Assembly: GCA_002423365.1 (NCBI GenBank)
Contig: DIVU01000070.1
Location: forward strand, 10,174-15,897
DNA: 5,724 nucleotides
From: Desulfuromonadaceae bacterium UBA6124
GTDB taxonomy: Bacteria > Desulfobacterota > Desulfuromonadia > Desulfuromonadales > Trichloromonadaceae
Direction of reading: 5' to 3'
Each line of letters starts with the position of its first letter. Within the stretch, counting starts at the first letter, position 1. Shown here piece after piece: positions 1 to 4,985 of the stretch. The notes beneath the pieces are model-generated. The model made no database searches, was not told where the DNA came from, and was given only the letters and a program-made list of their open reading frames with translations. A program made the translations under genes and the position numbers.

Positions 1-423
1 TTACACCTTGGGCAGGGGCATCTTGGTCGAGTAGTTGCTCTGTTCCAGCACCACCTGGATGGCACGGTTGGGACCCGGGGCGTAGAGGACTGGCGCGAGC
101 AAGTTGAAGGTGAAGTCACTGCCGGAGTTCACGGTGACGACCACCAGGGCGTGACAGTCGTCCCCATCTTTCATCCCCAGTTTGGCTTTCTCGTTGTCGT
201 CGGGAGCGACCAGGTAATCGATGAAAAAATTGGTCGGGTCGGTGAGAACGAAGGCGATCTCCGGGTCTTCGACGCTCTGGATCCAGAATAGCGGCCCGCG
301 CTTGATGTTGGGCATGACGATGAACTCGCGCAGATCCTCGAAGCCGATCAGGCCGCTGGGGAAGTGCAGAGTCGTGGCCGGATCGTATTCCACCTGCCCG
401 AAACGGGTATTGATGACCTTCAT
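1..423 (-). CDS. fliW: Flagellar assembly factor FliW (CsrA antagonist)
   Basis: FliW is a small cytoplasmic protein that binds flagellin and, when flagellin has been exported, binds CsrA and stops it repressing flagellin translation. The 140-residue product has the usual family length. It shows the family landmarks in order: FGQVEY near the N-terminus, FPSGLIGFED at 21-30, FWIQSVEDPEIAFVLTDP at 46-63, and NLLAPVLY (107-114) followed by AIQVVLEQSNYS (121-132). The start at 423 is chosen because its ATG overlaps the csrA stop codon (ATGA) and has a strong AAGGAGG four bases upstream. The frame stays open further upstream, but that extension is only csrA read in another frame. Placement directly after csrA fits the FliW-CsrA partner switch. 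The stop codon TAA is the first three bases of the window, so the gene is complete. Identification is by motif recognition and context. Confidence 0.96.
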   Translation of the reverse strand: MKVINTRFGQVEYDPATTLHFPSGLIGFEDLREFIVMPNIKRGPLFWIQSVEDPEIAFVLTDPTNFFIDYLVAPDDNEKAKLGMKDGDDCHALVVVTVNSGSDFTFNLLAPVLYAPGPNRAIQVVLEQSNYSTKMPLPKV

Positions 424-662
424 TTGACCTCCTTGAGAGTGGGCAGGCCGGCGCTCAGGCTGTCCAGATCGGCGATGACCCACTGGGTGGCTTCCTTGTT
501 CTCTTCGAGGATGCGATCGTAGACTTCCTGACGGTGAATTTTCACCGTCGACGGCGCCATGATCCCGAGGCGGATACCGCCCCCTTTCATCTCGACGACG
601 GTGATGGTGATGTCGTCGCCGATGCGAATGCCCTCGCCGACCTTGCGTGTCAATACCAGCAT
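420..662 (-). CDS. csrA: Carbon storage / translational regulator CsrA (RsmA)
   Basis: CsrA is a homodimeric RNA-binding protein that covers GGA-containing hairpins, usually at ribosome binding sites. In flagellar loci of this kind it typically represses flagellin translation until FliW removes it. The 80-residue product begins with the family signature MLVLTRKVGEGIRIGDD and continues to IRLGIMAP (30-37) and VKIHRQEVY (40-48). The key RNA-contact arginine is present (R44), as is the N-terminal L4-R6 strand. It is longer than E. coli CsrA (61 residues). The extra C-terminal tail and the ILEENKEA segment resemble FliW-regulated CsrA proteins such as that of B. subtilis, and Asn55 sits at the same position as the B. 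subtilis residue linked to FliW control. The ATG at 662 has AGGGAGG five bases upstream. It follows flgL by 48 bases with no terminator visible, so I infer it is co-transcribed with the flagellar operon. Confidence 0.97.
   Translation of the reverse strand: MLVLTRKVGEGIRIGDDITITVVEMKGGGIRLGIMAPSTVKIHRQEVYDRILEENKEATQWVIADLDSLSAGLPTLKEVK
428..434 (-). promoter_or_regulatory. Ribosome binding site of fliW, inside the end of csrA
   Basis: AAGGAGG lies four bases before the fliW ATG and is embedded in the last codons of csrA. Together with the ATGA overlap it fixes the fliW start and suggests translational coupling. It also contains AAGGA, which matches the CsrA core ANGGA, but nearly every strong Shine-Dalgarno does. 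Confidence 0.85.
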
Positions 663-667
663 CTGGC

Positions 668-674
668 CCTCCCT
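668..674 (-). promoter_or_regulatory. csrA ribosome binding site, possible CsrA autoregulatory target
   Basis: AGGGAGG sits five bases before the csrA ATG. It contains AGGGA, which fits the CsrA core ANGGA, and flanking GCC/GGC could close a small loop around it. CsrA repressing its own translation at this spot is therefore plausible but unproven, because the motif is also simply a good Shine-Dalgarno. Confidence 0.6.
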
Positions 675-676
675 GG

Positions 677-696
677 CGTATGCCTCGCGGCAAACG
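677..696 (-). promoter_or_regulatory. Hairpin just upstream of the csrA ribosome binding site
   Basis: In the flgL-csrA gap the transcript can fold CGT-U-UGCC / GGCA-U-ACG around a GCGA (GNRA-type) tetraloop: seven pairs plus one U-U mismatch. It ends two bases before the csrA Shine-Dalgarno. No U-run follows, so it is not a rho-independent terminator. It could be an RNA stability or processing element or part of a CsrA site. Confidence 0.4.
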
Positions 697-708
697 GCTA
701 AAAATTAT

Positions 709-1650
709 CTAGCGCAGATAATCGAGGATCGACAATTTGGAGAGTCGTCCCGTCACATCCATGGCTGCTTGCAAGGCTTGTTCCTGTTGCATCATTTCGG
801 TGATCGATTCGATGAGATCGGCGTCCTGATAACGGGACAGCACCTCTTCGAGGTCGAGTTCCAAATCCTGGATATTTTCGTTCGCGCGGTCGATGCGGTT
901 GGCGACCACCCCCATCTGGCTGCGGTTGATGCTGATCTGCTCGAGGGCGACGTTGAGATCGCCGAGTTGGGCCGTGGCGGCGGCGGAATCGTTGCCGCGC
1001 AGGGCTTCCTCGATGCCGGTCATGACCGCGAAGATGTCAACGCGGCCGGGATCGGTGACGCCGTCGCCGTCTTCATCGCCGAAAAAGATGGCGCTGCCGG
1101 TGAAGTTGATCGTTTCGGTTTCGCTCGGAGAGATTTCCAGCTGTTTGCGCCCCTGGTCCCCCTGGTAGAGCATGGGCGGCTGGGTCGGATCCCCGGCATG
1201 GGCCGGATTTTCGACAAAGGGGGGTGTCAAATCGTTGAACCCAGCGAAAAAATATTTGCCGTCCATCTGCCCGTTGGCGAGGCTCACCATGGAGTCGCGC
1301 AGGTCGCTGACCTCGCTCGCCAGGACTTCGAGCTCGTAGTTGCTGTAGGTGCCGTTGCCGGCGGAAACGGTCAACTCGATGGCGCGGTTGATGAGGTTTT
1401 CGGCCTGCGCCATCTGGGTATCCTGAGCCTTGAGGCGGTCGATGGCGGCGAGATTGTTTTCGTAATGGTTGTCGGCGGACATCATCCGCGAACGGGTGAG
1501 CAGTACCGGCGACACCCCGGCGGGATTGTCGGAAGCGGCATTCATCTTGCGCCCGGTGGCGGTGGCGACCTGGAGATCCTGCAATTTGGAGGTGGTGCTG
1601 TTGAGAAACAGCATCATCGAGCGATAGGTGGTCGAATTGCTCGCTTTCAT
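709..1650 (-). CDS. flgL: Flagellar hook-associated protein 3 FlgL (hook-filament junction)
   Basis: FlgL forms the second ring of the hook-filament junction on which the filament grows, and is exported by the flagellar type III system with FlgN as chaperone. The 313-residue product is a flagellin-superfamily protein. The N-terminal D0/D1 helices include ATGRKMNAASDNPAG at 31-45, the classic flagellin/FlgL N-terminal signature, and the C-terminal half ends in a long heptad-rich helix (about 255-313, closing LSKLSILDYLR). The middle (about 138-205) is the variable exposed part and carries an acidic D-x-D-x-D-G loop at 192-200. Length is typical of compact FlgL proteins. The ATG at 1650 lies three bases after the flgK stop; its only ribosome-site candidate is the G-rich GGGGGTAG across the end of flgK, so translation is probably coupled to flgK. 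FlgL rather than flagellin is chosen from its position after flgK and its moderate similarity to flagellin ends. Confidence 0.95.
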   Translation of the reverse strand: MKASNSTTYRSMMLFLNSTTSKLQDLQVATATGRKMNAASDNPAGVSPVLLTRSRMMSADNHYENNLAAIDRLKAQDTQMAQAENLINRAIELTVSAGNGTYSNYELEVLASEVSDLRDSMVSLANGQMDGKYFFAGFNDLTPPFVENPAHAGDPTQPPMLYQGDQGRKQLEISPSETETINFTGSAIFFGDEDGDGVTDPGRVDIFAVMTGIEEALRGNDSAAATAQLGDLNVALEQISINRSQMGVVANRIDRANENIQDLELDLEEVLSRYQDADLIESITEMMQQEQALQAAMDVTGRLSKLSILDYLR

Positions 1651-1653
1651 ACG

Positions 1654-3033
1654 CTACCCCCGGATGGCCAGAAGCTGGCTCATCACCTCGTCAACGGTGC
1701 TGAGGTATTTGGCCGAAGCTTCGAAACTCTTCTGGTATTTGATCAGGGAAATCATCTCTTCTTCGAGGGAAACCCCCACGGTGTTGTCCCGTAGATTGGC
1801 GACCTGGGTCAGGGCGTCGCGATTGCCGGCCAGGGCCAGCTTGTTGCGGCTCGCTTCGACGCCGACGTCGCCGGCAATGCGCGCGTAGTAGCCGACGAAG
1901 GTCTCGCTGCCGTCCATCACCCGGGCGGTGCCGAGGGCGCTGAGGCGCAGGGCGTTGGTGTTGTCGCCGGGGGCGCCGGAATCGCCGGCGGCGACCTCCC
2001 GGTAGCTGCCCAGGTTCATGCGGATCATCCCGGCGGCGCCCGCTTCCTCGGCCAGGGGCGCGAAGAAGTCGCGGCCGGTGATACCGTCCAGTCCGGTCCC
2101 GGCGCGATGCAGGGCGTTGACCTCGGTGATGATGCCGTTGGCGAGTTTGTCGAGATCGGCGACCTTTTCCGGAATGAACTCGTCCCGCAGATACATCAGG
2201 CCGCGCATTTCGCCGCCGACGCGCTCGGCGTTGAGCTCGTACTTGTGGCTGCCGAGGTCGAGGCTGATCTGCAGGGAGTCGCCGACCCGCTCGGTGATCA
2301 CCGGCATGGTGCTCGCGTCGGAAACCAGGGGCAGGCCGTTGGGCAAAAAGATCGAGGCCATACCGGCGGCGTTTTCCGTATTGCTGCCGCCAACCAGCGA
2401 GGTGATCTTCTGCAGCAGCAGATCACGCTTGTCGCGGTCGGCGAGGGCCGGCTGGCCGGTCGATTCGATGGTGGAAATGCGCAGGTTGAGGTTGGCGACC
2501 TCGTTGATGCTCAGATTGAGATCGTCGACCCGGGATTGCAGCATGGTGTTCATGCTTTCCGAGAGCTTGGTCAGTTCGGAAACCGTCGACTGGAAATCCT
2601 GCACCAGGCGCTCGCCCGATTGCAGCACCAAGTCGCGATTGACGCGGCTGCCGGGATCGCCGGTGAGATCCTGCCAGGCGCCGAAGAAGTTGTCGATGGA
2701 GCCGGACAATCCGCTTTCGGAAATGCTGATGATGCGCTCCATTTCGTCCAGGGCGGTGGACTTGGCATCCTCCTCCCCCAGGGCGGCGCTCTTTTCCTGC
2801 ATCATCTTGGCGAGAAAGTTGTTGTACTCGCGATCGAGGACGTCGATCTTCGACCCCCGCCCGACCATGAAGCCGTTCATATTCAGGGTGGGGAAGTCGG
2901 TAAAGACCGGAAGCTGACGCGAGTACCCTTCGGTATTGACGTTGGAGATGTTGTTGCCGACGACCTCGATCGCGCGCTGACCGTCGAGCAGACTGCTTTT
3001 GCCGATATTCAGTGCGTTGATGAGGCCACTCAT
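1654..3033 (-). CDS. flgK: Flagellar hook-associated protein 1 FlgK (hook-filament junction)
   Basis: FlgK forms the first ring of the hook-filament junction, linking the hook to FlgL. It is exported in an unfolded state with the FlgN chaperone. The 459-residue product starts with the rod/hook N-terminal signature: ALNIGKSSLLDGQRAIEV, then GNNISNVNTEGYSRQ at 26-40. The family block with FFGAWQDL, DPGS and VNRDLVLQSGERL spans about 116-143. Coiled-coil-like helices follow, then a variable middle, NTNALRLSALG in the C-terminal third, and the C-terminal rod domain VSLEEEMISLIKYQKSFEASAKYLSTVDE. It is shorter than the E. coli protein (547 residues), with the difference in the variable central domains. 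The ATG at 3033 is one base after the flgN stop and has AAGGTG four bases upstream. Dense co-directional packing indicates operon transcription. Confidence 0.97.
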   Translation of the reverse strand: MSGLINALNIGKSSLLDGQRAIEVVGNNISNVNTEGYSRQLPVFTDFPTLNMNGFMVGRGSKIDVLDREYNNFLAKMMQEKSAALGEEDAKSTALDEMERIISISESGLSGSIDNFFGAWQDLTGDPGSRVNRDLVLQSGERLVQDFQSTVSELTKLSESMNTMLQSRVDDLNLSINEVANLNLRISTIESTGQPALADRDKRDLLLQKITSLVGGSNTENAAGMASIFLPNGLPLVSDASTMPVITERVGDSLQISLDLGSHKYELNAERVGGEMRGLMYLRDEFIPEKVADLDKLANGIITEVNALHRAGTGLDGITGRDFFAPLAEEAGAAGMIRMNLGSYREVAAGDSGAPGDNTNALRLSALGTARVMDGSETFVGYYARIAGDVGVEASRNKLALAGNRDALTQVANLRDNTVGVSLEEEMISLIKYQKSFEASAKYLSTVDEVMSQLLAIRG

Positions 3034-3034
3034 A

Positions 3035-3391
3035 CTACACCTTCCCCGTCAGAAACATGCCGCTGCCAGTGTGTTGCACCAGACCGCCTGCGGAACCGTA
3101 CGAGGTGGGCTGCGCCACCTGCCGGTTGAAAAAGCCCACACTTTCACGGATAAACTTGAGGGTCGCCCAGAAGAGATAGGCGTTGCGCCGGTTCTCTTTC
3201 TGGATGACTTCGGCCAGGGCGCGAACCTCGGGGCTCGCGTCGGTGACCGGGCGCAGCCGTTGCAGCAGGGCGTCCTTCTCCTCGGTGACGGCCATCAGTT
3301 CGTCGACGGCGAGGGTCTTAGCGCATTCCCGCTCCCGCAGCAGCAGTTCGTGCAGCCGTTCCAAGTCGGCCCGAACACCGTCGGCGGCCAT
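3035..3391 (-). CDS. flgN: FlgN family export chaperone for FlgK/FlgL
   Basis: FlgN is a cytoplasmic chaperone that holds the hook-associated proteins FlgK and FlgL before export through the flagellar type III machinery. The 118-residue protein is nearly all helical, with heptad-rich stretches at about 5-48 and 55-92. The recognisable FlgN part is ENRRNAYLFWATLKFIRES (66-84) followed by a tail with TSYGSAG (96-102), typical of the family. The start at 3391 is two bases after the flgM stop, with AAGGAGG seven bases upstream lying inside the end of flgM. It lies immediately before its expected client genes flgK and flgL, which strongly supports the call because FlgN sequences are poorly conserved. 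A FlgN-like chaperone of another name is the only realistic alternative. Confidence 0.9.
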   Translation of the reverse strand: MAADGVRADLERLHELLLRERECAKTLAVDELMAVTEEKDALLQRLRPVTDASPEVRALAEVIQKENRRNAYLFWATLKFIRESVGFFNRQVAQPTSYGSAGGLVQHTGSGMFLTGKV

Positions 3392-3393
3392 GA

Positions 3394-3684
3394 TCAGCCC
3401 TCCTTACCGATGAACTTGAGCAGGCTTTCGGCGACCTTCTCCAGGTCGGGCCGATAAGAACCGTTGGCGATCTGGCTTTTGAGCGCCGCGATTTTCTGGG
3501 CACGTTCCGGGCTCTGCATCGCGCCGGCCTCCTTGGCTTTACCGACTTCCTGCAACACGGACGAAAAAGCGACCCGATCCGTCGCGCCCTTGCCGGCCTC
3601 GGACTTGGCCGTGTCGGCCTTGCGCGGCACGCTCGGCGCGCCAATCGGTCCGATTCCTTTGCCGAAGTTGATTTTCTCTGTCAT
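3394..3684 (-). CDS. flgM: Anti-sigma28 factor FlgM
   Basis: FlgM binds and inactivates sigma28 (FliA) in the cytoplasm until the hook is complete, then is exported through the flagellum, which frees sigma28 for late genes. The preferred product is 96 residues. The C-terminal sigma-binding part is clear: SPERAQKIAALKSQIANGSY at 58-77, then DLEKVAESLLKF (80-91). The N-terminal half is low-complexity, rich in Ala, Gly and Lys, and probably disordered, as usual for FlgM. I chose the ATG at 3684 because it has AAGGTGA five bases upstream. An in-frame ATG six codons earlier (3702) would give 102 residues but lacks a Shine-Dalgarno and would bury the AAGGTGA in coding sequence. The gene heads the operon, just downstream of a sigma28-type promoter, so FlgM probably limits its own synthesis. 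Confidence 0.93.
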   Translation of the reverse strand: MTEKINFGKGIGPIGAPSVPRKADTAKSEAGKGATDRVAFSSVLQEVGKAKEAGAMQSPERAQKIAALKSQIANGSYRPDLEKVAESLLKFIGKEG

Positions 3685-3689
3685 GACGG

Positions 3690-3696
3690 TCACCTT
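3690..3696 (-). promoter_or_regulatory. Ribosome binding site that decides the flgM start
   Basis: AAGGTGA, five bases before the ATG at 3684, pairs well with the 16S anti-Shine-Dalgarno. The alternative ATG at 3702 is preceded by a C-rich, GA-containing sequence with no such match. Confidence 0.65.
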
Positions 3697-3731
3697 TTTC
3701 ATTCATGGGGTCTGTTTGGGCTCGACCGGGT

Positions 3732-3767
3732 ACAGGCGAAGACCCGGAGGGTTCTCTTCTTGCCTGT
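3732..3767 (-). promoter_or_regulatory. Hairpin in the flgM leader with a competing fold
   Basis: Right after the sigma28 -10 box the transcript can form ACAGGC/GCCUGU, then GAAG/CUUC, then ACCC/GGGU around a UCC loop: 14 pairs with two bulges on the 5' side. A second fold pairs CCGGGU (3742-3747) with ACCCGG (3726-3731). Both use the same GGGU, so they exclude each other. The real start site, expected near 3762, decides how much of the outer stem is transcribed. The leader contains no GGA, so it is not an obvious CsrA site. Confidence 0.35.
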
Positions 3768-3768
3768 C

Positions 3769-3796
3769 TTATCGGCGGCGAATACGGGAAACTTTA
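3769..3796 (-). promoter_or_regulatory. Sigma28 (FliA)-type promoter of the flgM operon
   Basis: On the minus strand, TAAAGTTT (3789-3796) and GCCGATAA (3769-3776) match the enterobacterial sigma28 consensus boxes at every base. The spacer is 12 bases rather than the standard 11. It lies about 85 bases upstream of the flgM start and points towards it, with transcription expected to begin near 3762. This makes flgM-flgN-flgK-flgL and probably csrA-fliW late, FliA-dependent genes, with FlgM controlling its own promoter. Start and activity are inferred, not shown. Confidence 0.88.
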
Positions 3797-3866
3797 GGAT
3801 TTTTTCGTCACGGAGGAACGGAACTAGAACAGATAGAGCGAAAGACGGGAGTGCACTGGGGAAGGG

Positions 3867-4382
3867 CTATTTTGCCCACATCCCCCGCCCTTCCTGGCGT
3901 GCTTCTTTTTCGGCCGACAGAAACTCTTTCTTTAGCTGAAAATCGAAGCGCCGGTAGACGGCGGCCATCCCCTCTTCGAGGAGCAGGCGGTTGAGGTTGC
4001 GTCCATCGGGGAGGATGACGTAGGCGAGGGTGCGGCCGTGGCGGTCCTGACGGTCGCCGTCGAAGCGCAGACACACGGTCTTCCCCTTGGCTTCGCCGAT
4101 GACGAAATGCAAGGCTTTTTTGGCCGTTTGCCGCTGGATCGAGCTGGAAATACCTTGCCGACGCAGATACTGGTCGCGCTCGGAAGCGGCCGTCTCCGGC
4201 ACGTCGACGCCGATCATCCGCACGGTGCCGATGCCGTCGACCTTGAGGGTGTCGCCGTCATGCACCCAGCTCACACGGCCGCCGACTTCCCCCTGGCCGG
4301 CATCGGCGCAACCGAGAAAAAGCAGAAGCAGCAGGGGAAAAAACACCCCAAAAAAGGCACGAAAAGGCGAAAATGCCCTCAT
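3867..4382 (-). CDS. Thermonuclease (SNase)-family protein with a lipoprotein-like signal peptide
   Basis: This is a Staphylococcus nuclease homologue, a family of Ca2+-dependent nucleases that cut DNA and RNA, often secreted or membrane-anchored. The 171-residue product has a hydrophobic leader (about 10-24) ending in FLGC, a loose lipobox with Cys25 as the lipidation candidate. The SNase fold follows: HDGDT at 41-45 (Asp44 equals catalytic Asp21), Arg55 (Arg35), Asp60 with Glu63 in DVPE (Asp40 and Glu43), and Arg117 in DRHGRTLAYV (Arg87). The active site is essentially complete; only the Thr after Asp40 is replaced by Val61. The start at 4382 overlaps the stop of the membrane-protein gene (ATGA). 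A longer frame upstream is rejected because it would put a long Arg/Pro-rich stretch before the signal peptide. Role is unknown; nucleotide scavenging or extracellular DNA turnover are guesses. Confidence 0.9.
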   Translation of the reverse strand: MRAFSPFRAFFGVFFPLLLLLFLGCADAGQGEVGGRVSWVHDGDTLKVDGIGTVRMIGVDVPETAASERDQYLRRQGISSSIQRQTAKKALHFVIGEAKGKTVCLRFDGDRQDRHGRTLAYVILPDGRNLNRLLLEEGMAAVYRRFDFQLKKEFLSAEKEARQEGRGMWAK

Positions 4383-4804
4383 CCGCGTCCCCAGAGCAGC
4401 CGGGCGAAGACGCCGAGGAAAAATCCCCAGACCAAGTTGTAGAGGATGACGAAGAGCGGGGTGGCGGCGCCGAGGCCGAGACCGAACCAGCCGGCTTCGG
4501 TGAAGCGGGGGAAGAAGAAAAGGAGTTGGGCGAGGGTGGGCAGGAGGCTCAGCCACAGCCCCTTGCGCACCCAACGCCGACGCAGGTGCAGGTAGCGGAT
4601 AACGAAGAAATAAGGCAGGCCCCAGAGGCCGCCCCAGACGAGGCGGGGATAGAGCCAGGCGCGGGTGAATTCGGGAGCCATCTCAACCCCGATGAGGCCG
4701 GTGATCCCCCAGAGGCCGCCGAGCCAGGCGGCAACGCTGTTGACGAGGGCGGCGAGCAGCCCGGCACAGAAGCAGACGGCGATCAGGGCGCTGGTGCGTT
4801 GCAT
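4379..4804 (-). CDS. Hypothetical membrane protein with about four transmembrane segments
   Basis: I do not recognise the family. The 141-residue product is very hydrophobic, rich in Leu, Trp and Gly. Likely membrane helices lie at about 5-27, 51-70, 81-99 and 107-136. A basic loop (HLRRRWVRKG, 73-82) between helices 2 and 3 is probably cytoplasmic. The repeated small-Trp motifs GGLWG (29-33 and 58-62) are notable and may mark an internal duplication or helix packing. The start at 4804 is fixed by a perfect AAGGAGG six bases upstream. The frame remains open to 4978, but that part is the palindromic repeat and not protein. The gene ends in an ATGA overlap with the nuclease gene, so the two are probably translated together. 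No enzyme motif, cysteine pair or metal-binding cluster was seen. Confidence 0.8.
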   Translation of the reverse strand: MQRTSALIAVCFCAGLLAALVNSVAAWLGGLWGITGLIGVEMAPEFTRAWLYPRLVWGGLWGLPYFFVIRYLHLRRRWVRKGLWLSLLPTLAQLLFFFPRFTEAGWFGLGLGAATPLFVILYNLVWGFFLGVFARLLWGRG

Positions 4805-4810
4805 CGGATC

Positions 4811-4817
4811 CCTCCTT
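4811..4817 (-). promoter_or_regulatory. Ribosome binding site that decides the membrane-protein start
   Basis: AAGGAGG is six bases before the ATG at 4804, an ideal match and spacing. It argues against the longer frame that begins inside the repeat at 4978. Confidence 0.8.
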
Positions 4818-4844
4818 GGATGATGAAGGCCGGACCGGTCGCTG

Positions 4845-4873
4845 AAAATACCGACTTTCTTAAGGCTGATCAA
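4845..4873 (-). promoter_or_regulatory. Possible sigma70-type promoter at the repeat edge
   Basis: TTGATC (4868-4873), 17 bases, then TATTTT (4845-4850) on the minus strand. Each box matches four of six consensus bases and spacing is ideal. The -35 box lies within the terminal arm of the palindromic repeat. It would start transcription about 30-35 bases before the membrane-protein ATG. Weak evidence; such matches occur by chance. Confidence 0.3.
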
Positions 4874-4983
4874 AAATGCCCAGGTGCAAGGCGCCCGAAG
4901 TTCGAGGAGCGAGTCGTACCGGCCAGGTACGTCGTAGCGACGAGGACGAGGGCAACGCCGCAGATGGGCGTTTTTCATCAGCC
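4864..4983. repeat. 120-base imperfect palindromic intergenic repeat
   Basis: The ends are perfect inverted copies, GGCTGAT (4864-4870) and ATCAGCC (4977-4983). Going inwards, the first 24 bases of the two arms agree at 20 positions (GGCTGAT-x-AAAAA-x-GCCCA-xx-TGC). The arms then share an offset GGCG and finish with CGTACC / GGTACG around a GGCCA centre (4921-4925). Arms of 57 and 58 bases make it almost exactly symmetric. The element fills nearly the whole gap between larE and the membrane-protein gene, starting two bases after the larE stop. The layout, with AAAAATGCCC and GGGCGTTTTT near the ends and GTAC at the centre, resembles a repeat class I remember from Desulfuromonadales and some Proteobacteria genomes. 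That recollection is not checked. It encodes no convincing protein and has no clear target-site duplication. Confidence 0.75.
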
Positions 4984-4985
4984 GT

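Noticed and set aside
424..693. Upstream extension of the fliW frame to a Met at 693
   Set aside because: The added Arg/His-rich stretch is csrA in another frame; the ATG at 423 has the Shine-Dalgarno and the conserved FliW N-terminus.
559..1794. Long plus-strand open frame (411 codons) opposite flgL and the csrA start
   Set aside because: It is the antisense of well-identified csrA, flgL and flgK, with no ribosome site or family motif; long antisense frames are expected in GC-rich coding DNA.
2107..3129. Long plus-strand open frame (340 codons) opposite flgK and flgN
   Set aside because: Antisense of flgK; rich in Asp, Val and Gly as expected from reading the opposite strand of GC-rich codons; no recognisable domain.
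3850..3880. Possible rho-independent terminator after the nuclease gene
   Set aside because: GGGC-AAAATA-GCCC gives only four pairs and is followed by UUCCCC, not a U-run.
4383..4574. Extension of the nuclease frame upstream to 4574
   Set aside because: It would place 64 Arg/Pro-rich residues before the signal peptide and overlap the membrane-protein gene; the ATG at 4382 gives a clean signal sequence and an ATGA junction.
4833..4840. 8-base perfect palindrome GACCGGTC upstream of the membrane-protein gene
   Set aside because: Short, GC-rich and single; no second copy or known operator, so it may well be chance.
4805..4978. N-terminal extension of the membrane protein starting at 4978
   Set aside because: The extension translates the palindromic repeat, lacks a ribosome site, and an ideal AAGGAGG precedes the ATG at 4804.
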